DNA of 20,967 bases from Bacteroidota bacterium (GTDB taxonomy: Bacteria > Bacteroidota > Bacteroidia > Bacteroidales > VadinHA17). The notes below the pieces were generated by a model. The model was not told the DNA's origin. It saw only the letters and a list, made by a program, of their open reading frames with translations, and did no database searches. Shown here one piece after another: positions 15,238-20,967 of the stretch; positions within the stretch are counted from its first letter, which is position 1; each line of letters opens with the position of its first letter. Location: contig DAOWNN010000002.1 in assembly GCA_030642585.1 (NCBI GenBank), forward strand, positions 1-20,967. The letters are read 5' to 3'. A program made the translations under genes and the position numbers.

Positions 15238-16644
15238 TTAGTCCTCAACAATCAGGCTGGAAATTCGTTCAATCTGTTTCTGCTTGTTAACCTCCCTCAG
15301 GTTCCTGGCAGTTTTTGTAAAATATTGGTGAGAAGAAATAAATTTTACCTGCAGCTTATTCCATTCATTCAGGGTTCCAATTTTATTTTGTTCACTTAAC
15401 TCTTTATACAAAGTGTTGGATACCGGTATAAAGTCACTTCGTCCAAGATAATCAAGGTCGGAATCGCAAATAATGTTTTCGAGAAGATTTTTTGGGGTAG
15501 GTGGTAACTGAGTAGACATAATAATTTCACAAATATTGTCAATCATTTCAGAAGTATAGCCGTACTTGGGTAACATCTCCCGGGCGAGTTGAGTTCCATG
15601 AAATTCATGATTGTCATATTCAATTGTGTGTCCGGCATCATGAAACAAACCTGCAGTTTTCAATAATAAAATCTCCTCATCAGAAACTCCCTCTCCCCAT
15701 CCAATAAGTTCAACTTCAGTAACTACATCCACCGTATGTTTAACATTATGATAGTACAAATATGCAGGAAGCTCCTTCTCTAATATATCGAGTATTATTT
15801 CCTGGATATCAGTAAATTGTATCAATCCAAATTTAATGAAGAAGGCATGGTTTGTTTCAATACCTTTACCATTTACTGAGAACTCGGGTTTAATCCCAAC
15901 AACTTCATACAGGTCCACATCACCTTTATACTTTACTGGCATTTTCCCATAATACTCACATGTAAAGAATTCCTTGATCAGTTCATAGGTCATAACCGAA
16001 ATAATAACTTTCCCATTTTCTGCATTTGCTTCAATGCGACTTGCAGTATTGACGGTATCGCCCTTAATGTCAAAAGAAATTTTCTTCTTACCAGAAATAT
16101 TTGCTGTCACCGGCCCTGTATGAATACCAAATTTAATCTTCCATATTTTTTCCTTCCTGTTTGTATGTTTCTTTTCCTTTTTCTCAATAAAGTACTTCAT
16201 TTTTAAAGCAGCAAGAACAACTTCAACCGGGTTAGTTATATTCTTAACCGGAATCCCCCCGGCACACATATAGGTATCCCCGAAAGTTTTAATTTTCTCA
16301 ATGTGCAAGTCCTTAACAGTTTTATCAAACTCAAAAAATATTTCATCTAATTCATCCATCAATGCCCCGGAATCCATGTCTTTTGATGCTCCTGAAAATC
16401 CATGAATATCAGCCAGAAATACAGTAGCCATATTAAATTTAAGAGATCTGGGAACTTTGTCATCTTTAAGTTCAGAAATTTGGCCGGGTTTAAGTTGAGA
16501 TACAAGGGTTTTATATTTTTCATTTTCCCTCAACAGTTTTTCATTCAACTCCTTCAAACTTCTAAGCTTGCTTTCAAACTTCTGATTTTGCTTTGCTAGT
16601 TTTGAAATCCTTTTTACAAGTTCCTTTTCCTTCTGAACATCCAT
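15238..16644 (-). CDS. Soluble class III adenylate cyclase with C-terminal HD phosphohydrolase domain
   Basis: The 468-residue product has no signal peptide or membrane helix. A lysine- and glutamate-rich coiled coil (about 1-50) leads into a class III cyclase domain (about 68-255) and an HD domain (about 292-405). Cyclase residues are complete: metal aspartates D79 (LADIHGF) and D123 (FGDTYM), adenine-specificity residues K119 and D192 (FDIKGDTVNTASR), and N199 and R203. The HD part has YHNxxH (H299, H303), H335-D336 in GLFHDAGHTIEYDNHEFHG, and DSDLD (D394, D398). The order and linker (KMPVKYKGDVDLYEV, AFFIKFGLIQF) match the membrane paralogue at 9182-11077 throughout, so the two come from one duplication. 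It probably makes cAMP and may also hydrolyse a cyclic nucleotide, as YHNxxH recalls mammalian-type phosphodiesterases; this is inference. It lies convergent to porZ and divergent from recO, 68 bp away. Confidence 0.87.
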   Translation of the reverse strand: MDVQKEKELVKRISKLAKQNQKFESKLRSLKELNEKLLRENEKYKTLVSQLKPGQISELKDDKVPRSLKFNMATVFLADIHGFSGASKDMDSGALMDELDEIFFEFDKTVKDLHIEKIKTFGDTYMCAGGIPVKNITNPVEVVLAALKMKYFIEKKEKKHTNRKEKIWKIKFGIHTGPVTANISGKKKISFDIKGDTVNTASRIEANAENGKVIISVMTYELIKEFFTCEYYGKMPVKYKGDVDLYEVVGIKPEFSVNGKGIETNHAFFIKFGLIQFTDIQEIILDILEKELPAYLYYHNVKHTVDVVTEVELIGWGEGVSDEEILLLKTAGLFHDAGHTIEYDNHEFHGTQLAREMLPKYGYTSEMIDNICEIIMSTQLPPTPKNLLENIICDSDLDYLGRSDFIPVSNTLYKELSEQNKIGTLNEWNKLQVKFISSHQYFTKTARNLREVNKQKQIERISSLIVED

Positions 16645-16712
16645 AATCTGAATTTTTCTATTTAATATTGCAAGTACTAAATTAAGTTAATTCATTTGAA
16701 TATACTATTTGA

Positions 16713-17438
16713 ATGATTATAAAAACAAAGGGAATTGTCCTGCATCATATCAAATACCGCGAAAGTGGTATTATTGCCCATGTTTTCTTACGCGATATTG
16801 GACGTCAGAGCCTTCTGATTCAGGGTATTCGGGGGAAAAATTCAAGGGGTAAACTCACCTTGTTTCAGCCCTTATATATTCTTGACCTGGAAATCTATTA
16901 CAAGCCTCAAAAAACACTGCATAGGATAAAGGAGGTTAAGAATTTTATGCCCTATCTTTCTATACCTCATAATATTATAAAAACCAGTATTAGTCTTTTC
17001 CTTTCAGAAATTCTATATCACTGCCTGAAATCGGAAGAAAAAGAGCCTGACTTATTTGATTTCCTTATTAATTCGTTCCAAATACTGGATCATAGCAATT
17101 CTGGAATTCCTAATTTTCATCTTGTTTTTCTCCTAAAACTTTCACGCTTTTTAGGATTTTATCCAAATCTTTCTGGTCTTGATAATCCCTTCTGTTTTGA
17201 TCTGAAAAATGGAATTTTTCGAATTAGCCCACCAAATCATCCATTTTACCTTTCACAAACTCATACAAAAATTTTGAAAACCTTACTGGAATTAAATTAT
17301 GAGCAATTAAAAGATTTTTTCATTAGCAATAAAGTTCGTGGTGAAATGCTTGCTAATATTATTGACTACTACAAATTCCAGGAACAGACTGTGTCTGAAA
17401 TAAAATCCATTGAAATTTTAAGAGAAGTGTTTCGATAA
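16713..17438 (+). CDS. recO: DNA repair protein RecO
   Basis: The 241-residue product has the normal RecO length. RecO binds SSB and single-stranded DNA and loads RecA with RecR in RecF-pathway gap repair. The N-terminal OB fold is clear at about 1-80: TKGIVLHHIKYRESGIIAHVFLRD, then GRQSLLIQGIRGKNSRGKLTLFQPL, followed by a helical C-terminal part. Only two cysteines are visible, far apart (near 105 and 160), so it lacks the CxxC zinc motif of the Deinococcus type. The ATG at 16713 fits the family start. It is divergent from the soluble cyclase-HD gene and 64 bp upstream of the GH3 gene on the same strand, possibly co-transcribed. Confidence 0.9.
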   Translation: MIIKTKGIVLHHIKYRESGIIAHVFLRDIGRQSLLIQGIRGKNSRGKLTLFQPLYILDLEIYYKPQKTLHRIKEVKNFMPYLSIPHNIIKTSISLFLSEILYHCLKSEEKEPDLFDFLINSFQILDHSNSGIPNFHLVFLLKLSRFLGFYPNLSGLDNPFCFDLKNGIFRISPPNHPFYLSQTHTKILKTLLELNYEQLKDFFISNKVRGEMLANIIDYYKFQEQTVSEIKSIEILREVFR

Positions 17439-17462
17439 AGCTTTCTTTTCTGCTGAATTCAC

Positions 17463-17470
17463 TACATTTG
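17463..17470 (+). promoter_or_regulatory. Possible -7 element of the GH3 gene
   Basis: TACATTTG matches TAnnTTTG and lies 32 bp upstream of the ATG at 17503. No exact TTG stands at -33, only T-rich sequence. If real, the GH3 gene has its own promoter besides any readthrough from recO. Confidence 0.3.
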
Positions 17471-17502
17471 ATTTCCTTAACCCAAATTTGAATAATACCA
17501 TA

Positions 17503-19026
17503 ATGCCTCTCATTCCATCTATACTTAACTGGCTCAATGTGAAGAGAATACATCAGATGAATCTTTTCAGGAAATATCCGGTAGAGGTTCAGGAGGAAGA
17601 ATTAAGGAAATTGCTCTCTACTGCAAAAGATACAGAATGGGGTAAGAAATATGATTTCCAGTCTATTAAGACATTCCATGATTTTAAGAACAGGCTTCCG
17701 TTGCAGGACTATAACAATATCAAACCATATGTAAAAAGACTCAGAGAGGGGGAAGTAAATTTACTATGGCCAGGTGAGATTAAATGGTTTGCAAAATCAT
17801 CTGGCACCACTGAAGATAAAAGCAAATTCATTCCTGTAAGTAAAGAAGCCTTTGAAGATTGCCATTTCAGGGGAGGTAAAGATATTCTTGCAATTTATAC
17901 ATATAACAATCCGGAAACAGTAATGTTTTCAGGCAAAGCACTAGTCCTTGGTGGAAGTCATAAAATAAACAATTTTTCAAACCAATCATTTTATGGAGAT
18001 TTATCTGCCCTTCTGATTGAAAATTTACCTTTTTGGGCAGAATTTCTCAGAACCCCGAGTCCAAAGATTGCCTTAATGGATGAGTGGGATAAGAAATTAA
18101 CTGAAGCTACCAGGCATACCATTCAGGAAAATGTAACCAACCTGGCCGGAGTGCCATCATGGAACCTTGTATTTATCAAACACGTTCTGGAATTTACCGG
18201 AAAACAAAATCTTATAGAAGTCTGGCCAAATCTGGAACTTTTTATTCATGGCGGCGTAAGTTTTGAGCCTTATAAAAAGCAATTTGAAAAATTAATCCCA
18301 AACCCTAAAATGCAATATTTAGAAACATACAATGCTTCGGAGGGTTTTTTTGGTATCCAGGATGATCCTGATAATAAAAATATGTTGTTAATGTTGGATT
18401 ATGGAGTCTTTTATGAGTTTATCCCAATGGATCAAATTCATAAAGAAACTCCTCCCACAGTTTCTGTAGGCGATGTTGTTCCCGGGGTGAATTATGCGAT
18501 TGTTATCTCTACAAATGGGGGGCTTTGGAGGTATATGATTGGAGATACTATTATTTTTTCCAGCACTTATCCTCACAAGTTTTATATTTCTGGTCGTACA
18601 AAACATTTTATTAATGCCTTCGGTGAAGAAGTAATCATTGAAAATGCAGAAAAAGCTCTTTCAATAGCATGCAAAAAATCAAATGCCCAGATAACAGAAT
18701 ATACCGCTGCACCAGTATACATGGATGATGACCAGAAAGGAAGTCATGAGTGGGCAATTGAATTTTTAAAAGAGCCTGAAGACCTGGATTATTTTGCAGA
18801 AGTTTTAGACCATGCACTGATGTCTGTAAATTCTGATTATGAAGCAAAACGATACAAAAATATTACCCTTACAAAACCTCTGCTTAAGAAAATCAAAACC
18901 GGAACTTTTTATAATTGGTTTAACGATCATGGTAAACTAGGGGGCCAGAATAAAATTCCCCGCTTATCAAATGACAGAAAGGTTCTTGAAGAACTACTTG
19001 AAATTAATAAGAGATTGAAAAAATAA
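17503..19026 (+). CDS. GH3 auxin-responsive promoter family protein (acyl-adenylating enzyme)
   Basis: The product has 507 residues from ATG 17503; a TTG at 17488 would add five residues and is less likely. It belongs to the GH3 branch of the ANL adenylating superfamily. Visible motifs: phosphate loop AKSSGTTEDKSKFIPVS at about 105-121; YNASEGFFGIQ in the middle, the YxASE element that closes over the adenylate; and GLWRYMIGD, which contacts the ribose. A smaller C-terminal domain follows (IIENAEKAL, HEWAIEFLKEPE). Plant GH3 enzymes join amino acids to jasmonate or auxin via an acyl-adenylate. The bacterial substrate is not known, so no specific reaction is assigned. GH3-like proteins are frequent in Bacteroidota. 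Neighbours (recO, deoxynucleoside kinase) give no clue to the substrate. Confidence 0.9.
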   Translation: MPLIPSILNWLNVKRIHQMNLFRKYPVEVQEEELRKLLSTAKDTEWGKKYDFQSIKTFHDFKNRLPLQDYNNIKPYVKRLREGEVNLLWPGEIKWFAKSSGTTEDKSKFIPVSKEAFEDCHFRGGKDILAIYTYNNPETVMFSGKALVLGGSHKINNFSNQSFYGDLSALLIENLPFWAEFLRTPSPKIALMDEWDKKLTEATRHTIQENVTNLAGVPSWNLVFIKHVLEFTGKQNLIEVWPNLELFIHGGVSFEPYKKQFEKLIPNPKMQYLETYNASEGFFGIQDDPDNKNMLLMLDYGVFYEFIPMDQIHKETPPTVSVGDVVPGVNYAIVISTNGGLWRYMIGDTIIFSSTYPHKFYISGRTKHFINAFGEEVIIENAEKALSIACKKSNAQITEYTAAPVYMDDDQKGSHEWAIEFLKEPEDLDYFAEVLDHALMSVNSDYEAKRYKNITLTKPLLKKIKTGTFYNWFNDHGKLGGQNKIPRLSNDRKVLEELLEINKRLKK

Positions 19027-19149
19027 TTTTGTTGATAAATAAAAATCTGCATTCTATCAAAATTGAGTGATATTAGCTCAACAAAAAAGGAAAGAAATCA
19101 AATTTATTAGTATTTTTATTTACTTTGAAAACTTTAATTTTAATTGATC

Positions 19150-19764
19150 ATGCATATAGCCATAGCAGGAAATATTGGTTCAGGAAAAACCACCTTAACA
19201 AGATTACTTTCAAAACATTACGGATGGGAAGCTCATTATGAAGATGTAGATGATAATCCCTATTTAAATGATTTCTATGAAGATATGCAAAGATGGTCAT
19301 TCAATCTTCAGATTTATTTCCTGAATAGTCGCTTCAATCAGACCCTGGATATTAGAAAGTCAGGAAAAACTGTTATCCAGGATCGTACAATCTATGAAGA
19401 TGCCTATATTTTTGCCCCCAATTTGCATGCTATGGGATTGATGTCAACCAGAGATTTTGAAAATTATTTCACTTTATTCAACTTAATTAGCGGCCTAATA
19501 AAACCTCCCGATCTTATCCTTTATCTAAGGGCTACCGTCCCTACACTTGTCAGTCAGATTCAGAACCGGGGAAGAAAATATGAAGATAATATCCGTCTGG
19601 ATTATCTGAAACGCCTAAATGAAAGGTATGAAGCATGGGCAGAAGCATACAATATGGGAAATATGCTGATTGTGGAAGCAGATCATTATGACTTTCCCAA
19701 TAATGCAGATCATTTAAGTGAAGTCATTGATAAAATTGATGCCGAAATTCACGGATTATTTTAA
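19150..19764 (+). CDS. Deoxynucleoside kinase (dNK/dCK/dGK family)
   Basis: The product has 204 residues from ATG 19150; a TTG two codons upstream is possible but gives nothing family-like. Deoxynucleoside kinases phosphorylate salvaged deoxynucleosides at the 5' position using ATP. The P-loop GNIGSGKT is at 7-14, the catalytic glutamate is E31 in HYEDVDDNPYLNDFY, the DRxxYED motif is at 78-84 (DRTIYED) and the lid arginines are in NRGRKYED (R140, R142). Length and order fit small bacterial dAdo/dGuo/dCyd kinases; the preferred base cannot be read by eye. The last 9 bp overlap the 3' end of the convergent adenosine-kinase-like gene. Confidence 0.92.
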   Translation: MHIAIAGNIGSGKTTLTRLLSKHYGWEAHYEDVDDNPYLNDFYEDMQRWSFNLQIYFLNSRFNQTLDIRKSGKTVIQDRTIYEDAYIFAPNLHAMGLMSTRDFENYFTLFNLISGLIKPPDLILYLRATVPTLVSQIQNRGRKYEDNIRLDYLKRLNERYEAWAEAYNMGNMLIVEADHYDFPNNADHLSEVIDKIDAEIHGLF

Positions 19765-20736
19765 TTCTGTTTTCAAAAAGTTCAAGGTCTCTTCCCAACG
19801 AGCTTTGTCCATTTTAGCTCCAATTACTTCAATTATCTTTCCTGATAGCAGGGCTCCTATTTGCCCACATTTATCAAGTGGATATCCCTTAAGTAAGCCA
19901 TATATAAAACCCGAAGCATAAAGATCACCGGCTCCAGTTGTGTCTATGCTATTTGCTTCTATTATACCAACCGTAAAAATGTTCTTTCCCTGCTTTATCA
20001 TTGACCCTTTACTTCCAATTTTTACTACCGCAATATCACACATCTCTGAAATATCATGTAAGGCCTCTTCGGGTTCTTTTCCTGTAAGAGATTTTGCCTC
20101 TTCCTCATTTGCAAACACAATATCAACGTGTTCAGAAATAATTTGTTTCAGGAATTCCAGGTTCTCCTCAACTATATTATAGCTGGCCATATCGATAGAA
20201 ATTTTTGCGCCCTTTTCTTTTGCCAGGAAAATTGCTCTGCTTACAAGCTCATTATTGGGAACCAGGTATCCTTCAAAGTGGAAATAATCATAAGCGGAAA
20301 AATGATTCTCCATAAGCATATCGGAATGAATTTCCAGTGCTGCCCCCAAATAAGTGGCAAAGGTTCTTTCTGAATCCGGAGTGATGAATGCGGTAGCATA
20401 TCCTGTTCCGGTTTCTCTATAATTCAAAAAAGTGTTGATCTGATGATTCTCAAGATCAGATTTAAAATAACTCCCATATTCATCTTTCCCAACTGCACCA
20501 ATATATCCGGTTTCCACACCCAGCATTGCCAATCCATGTATTGTATTGGCCGCTGATCCTCCGGAACTCATGATCTTTTTTAGAGTTTTTGTATAATTAA
20601 GAATTCTATTTGCTCTATCTTTATCTACCAGTTGCATACTGCCTTTTGGAAGCTCCAGCTCATTTAGGATCAGATCATTATCTAATTTTATTAGTACGTC
20701 AACCAGGGCATTCCCCAAACCCAGAACTTTTTTCAT
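19756..20736 (-). CDS. PfkB-family carbohydrate kinase, adenosine-kinase-like
   Basis: This 326-residue ribokinase-fold protein has both PfkB signatures: the N-terminal GGSAANTIHGLAMLG (59-73), preceded by GNALVDVL, and the C-terminal DTTGAGDLYASGF, with catalytic D271 and the anion hole GAGD. The NEEE segment at 210-213 provides metal and phosphate contacts. The family members I recall with this N-terminus (GLGNALVDVL, LPKGSMQLVD) are annotated adenosine kinase, but the substrate could be another nucleoside or sugar, so no gene symbol is given. A purine-salvage role fits the convergent deoxynucleoside kinase beside it. The ATG at 20736 lies 23 bp after a clear -7 element (20760-20767). Confidence 0.9.
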   Translation of the reverse strand: MKKVLGLGNALVDVLIKLDNDLILNELELPKGSMQLVDKDRANRILNYTKTLKKIMSSGGSAANTIHGLAMLGVETGYIGAVGKDEYGSYFKSDLENHQINTFLNYRETGTGYATAFITPDSERTFATYLGAALEIHSDMLMENHFSAYDYFHFEGYLVPNNELVSRAIFLAKEKGAKISIDMASYNIVEENLEFLKQIISEHVDIVFANEEEAKSLTGKEPEEALHDISEMCDIAVVKIGSKGSMIKQGKNIFTVGIIEANSIDTTGAGDLYASGFIYGLLKGYPLDKCGQIGALLSGKIIEVIGAKMDKARWEETLNFLKTELK

Positions 20737-20759
20737 GCTATGAATTTTTAAAATTTTTG

Positions 20760-20767
20760 CAAATATA
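20760..20767 (-). promoter_or_regulatory. Predicted -7 element of the adenosine-kinase-like gene
   Basis: The minus strand reads TATATTTG, identical to the ftsX element and an exact TAnnTTTG match, 23 bp before the start codon. A TTG at -33 is not found; GGTTTTC stands in that area. It abuts the -33 element of the divergent promoter at 20768-20798. Confidence 0.45.
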
Positions 20768-20798
20768 TTGTTTAATTAATGAAAACCGAGTATTTTTG
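20768..20798 (+). promoter_or_regulatory. Predicted Bacteroidota promoter driving the tRNA-like repeat
   Basis: TTG at 20768-20770, a 20-nt spacer and TATTTTTG at 20791-20798 match the TTG-N17-23-TAnnTTTG consensus, the best promoter match in the window. Transcription should start at about 20805, some five bases before the 5' end of the first tRNA-like repeat, as expected for a stable-RNA gene. Confidence 0.55.
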
Positions 20799-20809
20799 CC
20801 TCGCTAAAA

Positions 20810-20890
20810 TTCCTCATTAGCTCAGCTGGTTAGAGTCCCGACAGGTCGGGATTAATCAGAGGATCATTGGTTTAAATCCAGGTGAGGAAG
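20810..20890 (+). repeat. tRNA-derived repeat, copy 1: tRNA-Asn/Lys-like body with palindrome in place of the 5' anticodon arm
   Basis: The acceptor strands TTCCTCA (20810-20816) and TGAGGAA (20883-20889) pair perfectly, followed by a G. The D arm (GCTC, loop AGCTGGTTA with the GG pair, GAGT) and T arm (TTGG, loop TTTAAAT, CCAG) are recognisable. At 20852-20865, TTAA TCAGA GGATC equals tRNA positions 35-48. But positions 25-34 are replaced by the perfect 16-bp palindrome TCCCGACAGGTCGGGA (20836-20851), so base 34 and the 5' anticodon stem are gone. What remains (NUU anticodon) points to tRNA-Asn(GUU) or tRNA-Lys(UUU). The normally invariant C56 is T, and one extra base stands between the acceptor and D stems. 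I therefore do not call a working tRNA. No CCA is encoded. Confidence 0.75.
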
Positions 20891-20913
20891 TTTTGAAAAA
20901 AGAATTTATTAAA

Positions 20914-20967
20914 TTCCTCATTAGCTCAGTTGGTTAGAGTCCCGACAGGTCGGGATTAATCAGAGGA
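20914..20967 (+). repeat. tRNA-derived repeat, copy 2 (cut by window end)
   Basis: The last 54 bases repeat 20810-20863 at a period of 104 bp with a single difference in the D loop (C at 20826, T at 20930). The 16-bp palindrome is identical (20940-20955). The 23-nt AT-rich spacer (20891-20913) resembles spacers in tRNA gene arrays and has no promoter, so this copy would be co-transcribed with the first. The array may continue beyond the window. Confidence 0.8.

Noticed and set aside
19050..19095. Hairpin TTGAG/CTCAA as a terminator after the GH3 gene
   Set aside because: The stem is 5 bp and is followed by A-rich, not T-rich, sequence on the plus strand; too weak to call.
20810..20890. A functional tRNA-Asn or tRNA-Lys gene
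   Set aside because: Base 34 and the whole 5' anticodon strand are replaced by a palindrome, C56 is T, and the cloverleaf is out of register by one base between the acceptor and D stems. Reported as a tRNA-derived repeat instead.
1..20967. CRISPR array, phage genes, insertion sequence or integron
   Set aside because: I saw no short regularly spaced repeats of CRISPR type, no transposase or integrase motifs and no phage structural genes on either strand.

Overview
The window is about 21 kb of AT-rich DNA from a member of the Bacteroidota. This rests on four things: a PorZ-type beta-propeller protein of the type IX secretion system (T9SS); a giant secreted protein built from DUF2341, LamG, PKD-like and HYR domains; the cluster ftsX - DUF3098 - uppP - truB - queA; and several upstream elements matching the Bacteroidota -7 consensus TAnnTTTG. 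Assignment below phylum is not possible by eye. There is no rRNA, CRISPR array, phage gene or insertion sequence.

Layout. (1) 1-3681, minus: the N-terminal 1227 residues of a very large secreted, probably adhesive protein that runs off the left edge. (2) 3682-4121: non-coding DNA with a strong intrinsic terminator for the next operon. (3) 4122-7954, minus: a five-gene run, read in the order ftsX, DUF3098 protein, uppP, truB, queA, which joins cell division, undecaprenyl-phosphate recycling and tRNA modification; its predicted promoter overlaps a perfect inverted repeat. (4) 8046-9062, minus: ilvE. (5) 9182-11077, minus: a membrane-anchored class III nucleotide cyclase with a Y_Y_Y sensor domain and a C-terminal HD phosphohydrolase domain. 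(6) 11265-12756, plus: a two-domain universal stress protein, then rdgB. (7) 12839-15142, plus: porZ. (8) 15238-16644, minus: a second, soluble cyclase-HD fusion, paralogous to the first. (9) 16713-19026, plus: recO and a GH3-family adenylating enzyme. (10) 19150-20736: a deoxynucleoside kinase and an adenosine-kinase-like PfkB protein, convergent with overlapping 3' ends. (11) 20810-20967: one complete and one cut copy of a tRNA-derived tandem repeat in which tRNA positions 25-34 are replaced by a 16-bp perfect palindrome.

Most genes are housekeeping. The unusual material is of two kinds. The first is the pair of cyclase-HD fusions, both with adenylate-cyclase specificity residues and intact HD ligands. 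They suggest proteins that could make and destroy a cyclic nucleotide in one chain, one sensing the periplasm and one the cytoplasm. The second is the tRNA-like repeat. It keeps near-canonical D, T and acceptor arms but has lost its 5' anticodon half to a palindrome, and it sits 11 bp behind a well-spaced Bacteroidota promoter. Both window edges fall in repetitive sequence, so the window may be a contig bounded by assembly breaks.
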